From: CAZART01 sp964487555
GTDB taxonomy: Bacteria; Bacteroidota; Rhodothermia; Rhodothermales; VXPQ01
Direction: 5' to 3'
DNA: 36,696 nt
NCBI GenBank assembly: GCA_964487555.1
Contig: CAZART010000048.1
Coordinates: forward strand, 1-36,696
Shown here: piece after piece, positions 24,035 through 32,689 of the stretch
Layout of the letters: every line of letters starts with the position of its first letter
Position numbering within the stretch: position 1 is the stretch's first letter
The notes under the pieces: model-generated
Databases searched by the model: none
Told to the model about the DNA's origin: nothing
What the model saw: only the letters and a program-made list of their open reading frames with translations
Made by a program: the position numbers and the translations under genes

Positions 24035-25758
24035 TCCGTCTCCGTGGTCGCCGGCCGCCGCGAGGAACCCAACAACTCACGGGCGCTTTCCAGCGCCGCG
24101 CGCGAAACTTTCGCGCCGCTCATCAGGCTCGCCACGTGCTCGGCCCGGTGGTCGTCGGACAACCTCCGGATACGCGTCTTTGTACGGCCGTCTTCCACAT
24201 ATTTCTCTACGAGATAATGAACGTCGCCTCTTGCGGCGATCTGCGGGAGGTGGGTGATGGCGATGATCTGGTGACTCGCGGCCAGATCGTTCATGCTTTC
24301 GCCGACCTTGCTCGCTATCGAACCCGAGATTCCGACGTCGATTTCGTCGAAGACCAGAATCGGAAACGCCTCGCTTCGGGCAAGAATCGTTTTCAGGGCC
24401 AGCATGATGCGGCTGATTTCACCACCTGAGGCCACACGCGCCAGCGCACGAGGCTCCTCTCCAAGGTTCGTGGAGATGTAAAATTCGACTTCATCCATCC
24501 CCGTTTCGAAGGCCGTACACCGAGGCCGTCCTCCATCAGCCTCGATCCAGCCGTCGGCATCCTCCTTCACGGCGAAGTGGATATCAAACCGTGTATTCGG
24601 CATTCCGAGCCTGGTGCACTCATCCTCGACGGCACCGCAAATTCGATCTGCGACGACCTTTCGCTGGACGCTAAGCTCAACGGCGGCGGCCGTCAAAGCC
24701 TTCTGCGCGGCAGCGACCCGTCCGGACAGACGGTCGAGAGCGCCCTCAAAATCCTGTGCCAGGTCGTAGTATTCTCCGATCTCGCGGCGGTGTTCGACTA
24801 CGGCGTCTAGCGAACCGCCGTACTTCCTCTTCAGGCGCTCAAGTTCGGCAGCGCGTACGCGGATTTGCTCGAGTCGCTCCGGGTTGAATTCGATTCCGGC
24901 GTTGTAGTGCTGAAGAAAATGCGACGCTTCCGAGACGATGATCTCAGCCGAGCCGATCTCTTTGAGCGTTTCCTCGAACTGACGATCGATGCCTGCGAGA
25001 TCTTCCAGTTCCTCACGGATCAGGACGAGCTCGTCATAGACGGAACGATCGGCATCGAACAGGCGCGTGTGCAGCTCCGCCGTTGCTTCGTAGAGTCGCT
25101 CCGCGTTTTCAAGGAGGCGGCGTTCGGAATCGAGGTCTTCTTCTTCGCCGTCCCGGGGCCCGATACGGTCGATCTCCTGGATCTGGAATTCATAGAGATC
25201 CTTCTTCTCCTCCATTTCCCGCTGCCTGGAAAGCAGTCGCTCCTGTTCGCGGACGAGCCCCGACACCTCACCGCGCCGTTCGGAGTATGCTTCTCGGAAC
25301 GCCTGCAGCGCGCCGAAGCTGTCGAGCAGCTCGAGATGAGTCGAGACGTCGAGGAGCGATTGGTGCTCGTGCTGTCCATGCAGATCGATCAGACACGATG
25401 CGACGTCCCGCATTACCTGAATCGTAGCCGGCGTGTCATTGATGAAGCCGCGGCTCTGCATCGACGTAATCTCGCGACGAAGGATGATCGTCGGCTGATC
25501 GTCAATGGCATTTGCTTCGAGAATCGTGCGAATCGCGTCGCTGTTCACGTTGTCAAAAATGCCTTCGATGACCGCCTTCTTCGCCCCGCTACGGACGGTG
25601 TCCGTGGATGCACGTTCACCGAGGATCATTTGCAGGGCGCCGATCAAAATGGATTTCCCCGCACCGGTCTCCCCGGTAATGATATTGAGCCCCGCATCGA
25701 ATTCGACGTCGAGCTCTTCGATCAGGGCGTAGTCGCGAACGTAGAGCGATCGGAGCAA
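24022..25758 (-). CDS. recN: DNA repair ATPase RecN
   Basis: 578 residues, the usual RecN length. SMC-like ATPase that acts early in double-strand break repair. It starts with TTG 25758, since MLRSLYVRDYALIEEL matches the standard RecN N-terminus and no ATG is available; no clear Shine-Dalgarno sequence precedes it. Walker A is GETGAGKS at 29-36. A long coiled-coil middle (about 160-370) follows. The signature region RVASGGEISRIMLALK and the Walker B ILVFDEIDVGISG (D471, E472) lie in the C-terminal lobe, with ITHLPQIAA after. The extreme C-terminus (TTETEDGG) and its stop codon lie in the tandem repeat next door, suggesting that repeat insertion or expansion reshaped the gene end. No LexA box was recognised upstream. 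Confidence 0.96.
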   Translation of the reverse strand: MLRSLYVRDYALIEELDVEFDAGLNIITGETGAGKSILIGALQMILGERASTDTVRSGAKKAVIEGIFDNVNSDAIRTILEANAIDDQPTIILRREITSMQSRGFINDTPATIQVMRDVASCLIDLHGQHEHQSLLDVSTHLELLDSFGALQAFREAYSERRGEVSGLVREQERLLSRQREMEEKKDLYEFQIQEIDRIGPRDGEEEDLDSERRLLENAERLYEATAELHTRLFDADRSVYDELVLIREELEDLAGIDRQFEETLKEIGSAEIIVSEASHFLQHYNAGIEFNPERLEQIRVRAAELERLKRKYGGSLDAVVEHRREIGEYYDLAQDFEGALDRLSGRVAAAQKALTAAAVELSVQRKVVADRICGAVEDECTRLGMPNTRFDIHFAVKEDADGWIEADGGRPRCTAFETGMDEVEFYISTNLGEEPRALARVASGGEISRIMLALKTILARSEAFPILVFDEIDVGISGSIASKVGESMNDLAASHQIIAITHLPQIAARGDVHYLVEKYVEDGRTKTRIRRLSDDHRAEHVASLMSGAKVSRAALESARELLGSSRRPATTETEDGG

Positions 25759-25923
25759 AGCAGTGGGGAATCGTTCAGTCGAAGTACGTAGCGTGGGGGT
25801 CCGCCCGGGCGCGGCGATTCGGACAAACTACTCTCTAAAGACACGAAGGACGCCAAAACGTAACCTCATCATCGTGAAGCTAACCAACCGCGGCCCCGAC
25901 CCACGGGCGCGCGGCGAGCGGTC

Positions 25924-28900
25924 CTAAGATACCAAAACCCACCCCTGTTCCAGTTTCCTCTCGGCATGTTTGTACTTGAGCGTCTGCGTCTGACCGGTCG
26001 ATGGATTCTGAATCGTCACCCTGTCGTTGCGGCCGATTTTTTCGCCGACGACGACCGGCTCCTGCGGAGCCGACGGATCGCGTTCACGTGAAGAAGGCTT
26101 TCCGGTTTTAACGCCGTATTCGGGCTCCATCGAGTCGTGGCGCACCTTCGCACGGTTCGGATCGATGCGACGGCGCTGCGTCGCCTGGCGGCGGGCGGTC
26201 TGGTCGCTCACCAGCGGGCCGGCCCGGTACACGAACGAGACGACTTCGCTGTTGATCACTTCGATCATCTGAGCGAAGAGCTTGAACGCCTCCATCTTGT
26301 ACTCGATCAGCGGATCGCGCTGTCCGTAGGCACGAAGGCCGATCCCTTCCTTCACCTCGTCGAGCTCGCGGAGATGCTCCGTCCACTTCTCGTCGATGAT
26401 GTTGAGCATGGCCGTCCGCTCGAGCGTGTCGTTGATGACACGGCCCTTGGTGCCGACGGCCTCCTCTACTTTGACGACCGCCCGCAAAATGCGGCGCCCG
26501 TCGGTGAAGTCGACAAAGACGCGCGAGGGCCGCGTTTCCTCGTCCTGCTGCATTACCTGGCGCATGCCTTCGGCGAACGGCCGGGCCAGCGCCTGCCGCT
26601 TGCGGCGATAGAAATCGATGGCCTTGTCATAGATGAATTGCCCGACGCCGTCTTCACCCAGGCGTACGAACCGCTCCCGCTCCATCTCGAAATCAAACGC
26701 CAGCGTGCGCAGTACCTCTTCGCGTAGTTCGTCGAGGTTGCCTTCGCCGTAGTGCTTCTCGACCAATTTGGCGATCACTTCCTGGAGCATCTCCAGGATC
26801 TCGCCGTGGAAACGCTCGCCCTTCAGTGCGTGGAGACGGCGGTCGTAGATCACCTCGCGCTGTGAGTTTAGCACGTCGTCGTATTCGAGCTGCCGCTTTC
26901 GAATCCCGAAATTATTCTGTTCAACCTTCGTCTGCGCGCGCTCGATGCTCTTGTTCACCCACGGATGGGTGATGACGGCACCTTCCTCCAGATTGAGGCG
27001 GTCCATCACTTTCGCGACCCGATCGGATTTGAAGAGTCGCATCAGATCGTCTTCGAGCGACACGTAGAACTGGCTCTCACCCGGATCGCCCTGACGGCCG
27101 GAGCGGCCTCGAAGCTGCAAGTCGATGCGCCGGCTCTCGTGACGCTCGGTTCCGAGAATGGCGAGACCGCCGGCATCAATAACGTTCTTGCCCAGCTTGA
27201 TGTCGGTCCCGCGCCCGGCCATGTTCGTGGCGATGGTCACGGCCCCCGTCTGGCCGGCTTCCGCGATGATCTGCGCCTCCTGCTTCGCCCGATCTCTCTT
27301 GGCATTGAGCACATTGTGCTTGATGCCTGCACGCTGAAGCATTCGGCTCAGCGTCTCAGAAACCTCAACCGAGGTCGTACCCACCAGCACCGGTTGCCCT
27401 TTTTTATGATACGCCTCGATCTGATCGATCGCCGCTCTGTACTTCTCACGGCGGGTTCGGAAAACGAGGTCGTCCTTGTCTTCGCGCCTGATCGGCCGAT
27501 TCGTGGGCACTACCACGACGTCCATCTCGTAGATCTTCCAGAACTCCTCCGCCTCGGTTTCGGCCGTACCGGTCATCCCGGACAGCTTGTCATACAGTCG
27601 AAAGTAGTTCTGAAGCGTGATCGTGGCGTACGTTTGCGTGGCGGCCTGTACCTGAACCTCCTCCTTGGCTTCGATAGCCTGGTGAAGACCGTCTGAATAA
27701 CGCCGGCCCGACAACACTCGACCCGTATGCTGGTCCACGATCTGGACCTTGCCGTCCTGGACGATGTACTCGGTATCCTTCTCGTAGAGCGCGTAGGCCT
27801 TCAGAAGCTGCTCGATCGCGTGCAGCCGTTCGGCACGCTCCGAATATTTGTTGTAAAGCTCGCGCTTCCGCTCCTCGATCTCCTTGTCCAGGAGGTTCGA
27901 GTCGTTCATCCATTTGTTCTCGCGCTTCTCTTCATCGAGCGATTCGTCCGCCTCGAGTTCTGCACGAAGCGCCTCCTTTCTGGACGCGACGTCCCCTTCA
28001 ATCTTGGCGATCTCCTCGCCGAGATCGGGAAGAATAAAAAGGTCCGTATCTGAACCGGCCGTCCGCGCCGCGAAGTCTCGGCCTTTTTCCGACATCTCGA
28101 TGGCATGCTGCTTCTCGTCGAGCGCAAACATGAGCGCCTCGTCCACGAACGGCATGTTCTTCGCATTGTCCTGCAGGTAAAAGAACTCCGTCTTGCGCAC
28201 GAGCTGCTCCACGCCCGGCTCCTGCAGCAGCTTCTGCAGCCTCTTGTTGCGTGGAAATCCGCGCTGAGCGCGCAGCAAGGCCAGTCCCGCCTCATCTTCC
28301 AGCTGCGAGGCCGCCTTCCGATTGCCCTCTTCGAGCGCTTTGTCCCGCTCTCTCAACTTCTGTTCGCCTTCCGCTGCAAACTTGGCGACCGACTTCTGTT
28401 GGGCATAGACGAGCTTATCCACCGTCGGCCTGAGCTCCTGGAAGCGGTCGTCGTTGGCCTGAGGAACCGGTCCCGAGATGATCAGCGGCGTACGGGCTTC
28501 GTCGATCAGCACCGAGTCGACCTCATCGACGATGGCAAAGTGATGGCCCCGCTGCACGAGCTGCTCCGCCTCAACGACGAACGAGTTGTCGCGCAGATAA
28601 TCGAATCCGAATTCGTTGTTTGTACCGTACGATATATCTGCACGATAGGCGTTCCGGCGGGCTTCCGAATGGGGATCATATTTGTCAACGACGTCGACGG
28701 TGAGCCCGTGAAATTCGAAAATCGGGCCCATCCACTCGGCGTCACGCTGCGCGAGATAGGGATTTACCGTAACCAGGTGGACGCCGCGGCCGGCCAGCGC
28801 ATTCAAATAGACCGGCATAACCGCAACGAGCGTCTTACCCTCACCCGTCTTCATCTCCGCAATACGCCCCTGGTGGAGGACGATACCGCCGAGGAGCTGC

Positions 28901-29412
28901 ACGTCGTACGGAACCATGTCCCAGGTCACCGTCGAGCCGCCGGCCTCCCACTGCCGGCCGATCATCCGCCGGCAGGTCTCCTTCACGACGGCAAACGCTT
29001 CGGGAAGGAGCGCATCGAGCGTGGCCTCCACCGTCTCCAGCCACTGCTCGTCGAGCGAATCCATCTCCTCGTACAAAGCCTTGCGCTCGTTCAGCGATAG
29101 CTCTTCACCTTCCTCTTCCTGTCCGTTCTCGCTTAGCGCCGGCTGACCATCCGTCGAAGCGGCTTGTTCAAGAATCGGGCTCGTGGGCGCCGTATCGCTG
29201 AGCTCGGCGCGTATCTCGGCCTGCCGCTGCTCGATCTGTGCGACCGAGTCCTTGATGCGTTGGCGAAATTCGTCCGTCTTGCCGCGCAAGTCGTCGTCCG
29301 AAAGCTTCTCCAGCTTGGCGAACTCCTCGTTAATCTGTTCGACAATCGGCCAGAGCTTCTTCAGCTCGCGTTCGTTCTTGTCACCGAAGAGCGAATGGAA
29401 AAAATCTATCAT
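25924..29412 (-). CDS. secA: Preprotein translocase ATPase SecA
   Basis: 1162 residues from ATG 29412; motor of Sec export at the inner membrane. MIDFFHSLFGDKNERELKKL is a typical start. An acidic low-complexity insertion lies at about 70-107. Walker A MKTGEGKT is at 187-194, then VNPYLAQRD, FDYLRDN and AIVDEVDSVLIDEARTPLIISG. A second long charged insertion (about 345-555, rich in Glu, Lys and Arg) lies in the preprotein cross-linking region. Motifs of the second ATPase lobe follow (GTTSVEVSE, ATNMAGRGTDI, ERHESRRIDLQLRGRSGRQGD). The C-terminus reads KIGRNDRVTIQNP and KYKHAERKLEQGW: the GRND lead-in of the SecB-binding tail is kept, but the zinc cysteines are absent. Large, insertion-bearing SecA is normal for Bacteroidota-type genomes. 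Confidence 0.98.
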   Translation of the reverse strand: MIDFFHSLFGDKNERELKKLWPIVEQINEEFAKLEKLSDDDLRGKTDEFRQRIKDSVAQIEQRQAEIRAELSDTAPTSPILEQAASTDGQPALSENGQEEEGEELSLNERKALYEEMDSLDEQWLETVEATLDALLPEAFAVVKETCRRMIGRQWEAGGSTVTWDMVPYDVQLLGGIVLHQGRIAEMKTGEGKTLVAVMPVYLNALAGRGVHLVTVNPYLAQRDAEWMGPIFEFHGLTVDVVDKYDPHSEARRNAYRADISYGTNNEFGFDYLRDNSFVVEAEQLVQRGHHFAIVDEVDSVLIDEARTPLIISGPVPQANDDRFQELRPTVDKLVYAQQKSVAKFAAEGEQKLRERDKALEEGNRKAASQLEDEAGLALLRAQRGFPRNKRLQKLLQEPGVEQLVRKTEFFYLQDNAKNMPFVDEALMFALDEKQHAIEMSEKGRDFAARTAGSDTDLFILPDLGEEIAKIEGDVASRKEALRAELEADESLDEEKRENKWMNDSNLLDKEIEERKRELYNKYSERAERLHAIEQLLKAYALYEKDTEYIVQDGKVQIVDQHTGRVLSGRRYSDGLHQAIEAKEEVQVQAATQTYATITLQNYFRLYDKLSGMTGTAETEAEEFWKIYEMDVVVVPTNRPIRREDKDDLVFRTRREKYRAAIDQIEAYHKKGQPVLVGTTSVEVSETLSRMLQRAGIKHNVLNAKRDRAKQEAQIIAEAGQTGAVTIATNMAGRGTDIKLGKNVIDAGGLAILGTERHESRRIDLQLRGRSGRQGDPGESQFYVSLEDDLMRLFKSDRVAKVMDRLNLEEGAVITHPWVNKSIERAQTKVEQNNFGIRKRQLEYDDVLNSQREVIYDRRLHALKGERFHGEILEMLQEVIAKLVEKHYGEGNLDELREEVLRTLAFDFEMERERFVRLGEDGVGQFIYDKAIDFYRRKRQALARPFAEGMRQVMQQDEETRPSRVFVDFTDGRRILRAVVKVEEAVGTKGRVINDTLERTAMLNIIDEKWTEHLRELDEVKEGIGLRAYGQRDPLIEYKMEAFKLFAQMIEVINSEVVSFVYRAGPLVSDQTARRQATQRRRIDPNRAKVRHDSMEPEYGVKTGKPSSRERDPSAPQEPVVVGEKIGRNDRVTIQNPSTGQTQTLKYKHAERKLEQGWVLVS

Positions 29413-29765
29413 GTCAGGATGTGTGGTATGCCGTCGTTCGCCGACCGAAGGGTCGAGAATCTGACCCTCGAAATTTCATCAAAGCCAGTGATTTATGGCC
29501 GTCAGTCTCACGCTACGCCGTTGGATCCGTTCCCCATTTGGAGTGCCGTCCGGGACCTCTGGTCATTTGATCGGGTTGAGGTGTAATGCCCTTGACGAAC
29601 TAATCTTCCAGCCCTAAGTATATGGGCATCACCAGGCAACCGTTATCCGATCGGACTGAACTCTACCCGCGGCGCCTGCGTCCCGTCGACCATCAGCAGC
29701 CATGCGACAGCTTATCTAAAACGGCTACCGCTCGCAGTATCTCTGATCATCCTTCACGTCACGAA
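29413..29765. other. Intergenic region between secA and porQ (353 bp)
   Basis: Divergent promoters of secA and porQ should be here. At 29449-29478, CGAAGGGTCGAG is followed by ACCCTCGAAATTTCAT. The first word is identical to one in the repeat spacer before recN, and AGGGT/ACCCT can pair as a small hairpin. A GTG or ATG upstream could extend porQ through 29622-29765, but that part has no signal-peptide character. No other gene is visible. Confidence 0.5.
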
Positions 29766-30755
29766 ATGACGTCTCTACGCCTGCGGACCGTTTTGGTCAT
29801 TCTTTTATTCAGCGCGCTCGCGTGCGGCCTGGGCCAGTCTGTTTCGGCACAATCGGGCCCGGCTTCCACCTTCTCATTTCTGCGTCTCGAGCCGTCGGCA
29901 CGCGCCGCTTCTCTTGGAGGATCGTTTTCGGCCGTCTACGGCGACGACGTCAACGCGCTATTCCACAATCCCGCGCTCCTGAACGAACAAATGCACCGTG
30001 TCCTTTCGCTGTCTTACCTGAACCATCTCGGCGGCATCAACGCCGGATTTCTGGCGCATGCCCGGCGTATCGAAGGTGTGGGTACGTTCGGCGCCGGTCT
30101 ACGGTTCGTGAGTTGGGGCGACATGACGGGATACGATGAATCGGGAGATGAAACGGGGAGCATCGGCGCCTCCAACACGGCGCTCACGCTCAGTTATTCA
30201 CGGTCGGATAGTCCGCGTCTGCACTACGGCATCAACGTGCACACGGCCTTCTCCCGCGTCGACACGTACAGCGCCACAGCCTTCGCCGCCGACGTCGGCG
30301 CCGCTTACCATCTGCCCGGGCCACAGTTTACGGTGAGCGCTTCGCTGAACAACGTCGGCATCGTCGCAAACTCCCTCGGCAACGTCAGTGACGACCTCCC
30401 GCTGGATCTCCGCATCGGATTTTCGAAGCGCCTTCAATACGTTCCGCTGATGCTCTCTTTGACCGGTTACAATCTGAACCGCATCGGCGACGAGCCCGAC
30501 AGCGGCACGAGCCTGGGCGGCGCAATGCGCCATGTGGCCCTCGGGGGCGAGTTCCAGTTCAGCGAGGCCTTCCAGCTGCGCCTCGGCTACAACCACCGTC
30601 GTCATCAGGATCTGAAAATGAAAAGCCGGCTGGATTTGGCCGGCTTCGGGGCCGGCTTCGGCATCAAGGTCTCTCGCATCCGTTTCGACTACGCCTTCAA
30701 TTCCTGGTCGTCACTCGGGGGGCTGCATCAGTTTACGGTACGGACGGTGATCTAA
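29766..30755 (+). CDS. porQ: Type IX secretion system-associated protein PorQ
   Basis: 329 residues from ATG 29766 (MTSLRLRTVL), which opens a signal peptide ending at VSA-QS; an upstream extension lacks such character. PorQ belongs to the PorV/PorQ outer-membrane beta-barrel group tied to type IX secretion, where it helps process or attach secreted proteins. The diagnostic start of the mature protein, TFSFLRLEPSARAASLGG followed by DDVNALFHNPALLN, is present. Regularly spaced alternating hydrophobic strands run to the C-terminus (FDYAFNSWSSLGGLHQFTV). The stop TAA is immediately followed by the ATG of the ABC exporter. No other secretion genes of this system lie in the window. Confidence 0.85.
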   Translation: MTSLRLRTVLVILLFSALACGLGQSVSAQSGPASTFSFLRLEPSARAASLGGSFSAVYGDDVNALFHNPALLNEQMHRVLSLSYLNHLGGINAGFLAHARRIEGVGTFGAGLRFVSWGDMTGYDESGDETGSIGASNTALTLSYSRSDSPRLHYGINVHTAFSRVDTYSATAFAADVGAAYHLPGPQFTVSASLNNVGIVANSLGNVSDDLPLDLRIGFSKRLQYVPLMLSLTGYNLNRIGDEPDSGTSLGGAMRHVALGGEFQFSEAFQLRLGYNHRRHQDLKMKSRLDLAGFGAGFGIKVSRIRFDYAFNSWSSLGGLHQFTVRTVI

Positions 30756-32603
30756 ATGCCGCCGTCCCCACAACAAGCTGCTCGCCGGCGACGCGGACCC
30801 GATTTGAGCTGGCGCGAGCGCTTCACGGCGCTGACGCACCTCCGGCCGCTTTTTAAGCTTGTCTGGGAAGTGAGCCCGGCGCTGACGGTAACCAGCGCGG
30901 CGCTTCGTCTGCTTCGAGCCGGCCTGCCGGTCTCGATGCTCTACGTCGGCAAGCTCATCATCGACGAGGTCGTTCGCCTCGTCGGAGCCGGCGGCGGCGG
31001 CGACCTCACGCAGCTCTGGACGTTCGTCGCCATCGAGCTCGGCCTCGCCGTCGTCTCCGACCTGCTGGGTCGGGCCGTCGCGCTCGTCGAGAGCCTGCTA
31101 GGCGACCTCTTCACCAACGAGACGAGCGTGCGGCTCATGCGCCACGCCGCGCAGCTCGACCTCGCCCACTTCGAAGACGCCGACTTCTACGACAAGCTCG
31201 AACGCGCGCGACGACAGACCACGGGCCGCATCGTGCTCCTGAGCCAGGTGATGGGGCAGCTCCAGGACTTCGTCACCATCCTCTCCTTCGCGGCCGGGCT
31301 CATCGTGATGGCCCCGTGGCTGATCGTCCTGCTCGTCGTCGCGCTCGTGCCCGGATTTCTCGGCGAAGCCCACTTCAACAGCCTCAGCTACTCGCTGATG
31401 TACGCATGGACTCCCGAGCGCCGCGAGCTCGACTACCTCCGCTACATCGGCGCGAGCGACGAGACGGCGAAGGAAGTCAAAATCTTCGGGCTGGCTGATT
31501 TCCTCGCGGAGCGGTACCGCAGCCTTGCCGACGGCCTCTATGAAGCCAACAAGAAACTTTCGATCCGGCGGGCAGGGTGGGGAAGCGTCCTCGCCGCCGT
31601 GGGCAGCGTCGGCTACTACGCCGCCTACGTCGTCATCGTCTGGCGTACCGTCGCCGGCGAATTTTCCATTGGCGATCTCACGTTTCTCGCCGGATCCTTC
31701 CAGCGCCTGCGCTCCCTCCTCGAAGGCATGCTCGAGCGCTTCACGACCATTGCGGAACGATCGCTCTACCTCAAAGACCTCTTCGGCTTCTTCGAAATCC
31801 GCTCGGCCATCACCGCACCCCAGAACCCCGCCCCATTCCCGAAGACCATCCAACACGGCTTCGAATTCCAGGAGGTCGGCTTCCGATACCCCGGAACCGA
31901 GCGCTGGGTCCTCCGCGGCGTCTCCTTCACGCTGGATGCAGGCGAGAAGCTTGCCCTGGTTGGGGAGAACGGTGCAGGCAAGACAACACTCGTGAAGCTC
32001 CTAGCTCGCTTGTACGACCCCACGGAAGGGCGAATTCTGCTCGACGGCCGAGATCTCCGCGAGTACGACCTCGACGACCTCAGGCGCCACGTGGGCGTCA
32101 TCTTCCAGGATTTCGTCCGCTACTTCATGACGGCCTCAGAGAACCTGGCCGTCGGCCGGATCGAAGAGAAGGACGACCGACCGCGCATCGAGAATGCGGC
32201 ACGGCGCAGCCTCGCCGACCAGGTCATCTCTAAGCTCCCCGCCGGCTACGACCAGATGGTCGGGCGTCGCTTCGAGGACGGCGTCGATCTTTCGGGCGGT
32301 GAATGGCAGAAGATGGCCCTCGGCCGCGCCTACATGCGGGACGCCGAGCTTCTCATCCTCGACGAGCCGACCGCCGCCCTAGATGCTCGCGCCGAATTCG
32401 AAGTGTTTCAGCGCTTCACCGAGCTGACCTCGGGCAAAACGGCCGTCCTCATCTCCCACCGCTTCTCGACGGTGCGGATGGCCGACCGCATTCTGGTATT
32501 GGAAAATGGCCGACGCCGCGAAATGGGCACCCACGAAGAACTCGTCGTCCTTGGCGGGCAGTACGCCGAGCTTTTCAACCTGCAGGCGGCGGGATACCGG
32601 TAG
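30756..32603 (+). CDS. ABC exporter half-transporter (fused membrane and ATPase domains)
   Basis: 615 residues. The N-terminal half (about 35-340) is a six-helix ABC exporter membrane domain with segments such as AAGLIVMAPWLIVLLVVALVPGFL. The C-terminal half is the ATPase: Walker A GENGAGKT (403-410), Q loop FQDF, signature LSGGEWQK (512-519), Walker B LLILDEPTAALDA with D536 and E537, and H568 in LISHRFS. All catalytic residues are intact, so it should work as a homodimer or with an unseen partner. The cargo (lipid, peptide or drug) is unknown. Its ATG directly abuts the porQ stop codon, so expression is coupled to that of PorQ; that is unusual for a generic multidrug exporter. Confidence 0.93.
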   Translation: MPPSPQQAARRRRGPDLSWRERFTALTHLRPLFKLVWEVSPALTVTSAALRLLRAGLPVSMLYVGKLIIDEVVRLVGAGGGGDLTQLWTFVAIELGLAVVSDLLGRAVALVESLLGDLFTNETSVRLMRHAAQLDLAHFEDADFYDKLERARRQTTGRIVLLSQVMGQLQDFVTILSFAAGLIVMAPWLIVLLVVALVPGFLGEAHFNSLSYSLMYAWTPERRELDYLRYIGASDETAKEVKIFGLADFLAERYRSLADGLYEANKKLSIRRAGWGSVLAAVGSVGYYAAYVVIVWRTVAGEFSIGDLTFLAGSFQRLRSLLEGMLERFTTIAERSLYLKDLFGFFEIRSAITAPQNPAPFPKTIQHGFEFQEVGFRYPGTERWVLRGVSFTLDAGEKLALVGENGAGKTTLVKLLARLYDPTEGRILLDGRDLREYDLDDLRRHVGVIFQDFVRYFMTASENLAVGRIEEKDDRPRIENAARRSLADQVISKLPAGYDQMVGRRFEDGVDLSGGEWQKMALGRAYMRDAELLILDEPTAALDARAEFEVFQRFTELTSGKTAVLISHRFSTVRMADRILVLENGRRREMGTHEELVVLGGQYAELFNLQAAGYR

Positions 32604-32629
32604 CTTAACGATCACGTGACCCGCATTAT

Positions 32630-32689
32630 GCGCTCCTCGCCGTCTGCCGCCCGAGCCGGCGGTGAACAGGACCGTTTTTTTCAAAAATA
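32630..32689 (+). terminator. Possible terminator after the ABC exporter
   Basis: CGCCG and CGGCG at about 32639-32662 can pair, and an overlapping smaller CGGT-loop-ACCG hairpin is directly followed by seven T residues. The weak stem keeps confidence modest. It separates two convergent genes, where a terminator is expected. Confidence 0.4.

Noticed and set aside
24865..25791. 308-codon plus-strand open frame opposite recN
   Set aside because: Fully antisense to RecN, whose motifs are intact; no recognisable protein features.
28105..29100. 331-codon plus-strand open frame opposite secA
   Set aside because: Antisense shadow of SecA. Leu-rich periodicity reflects the reversed Glu/Lys-rich insertions.
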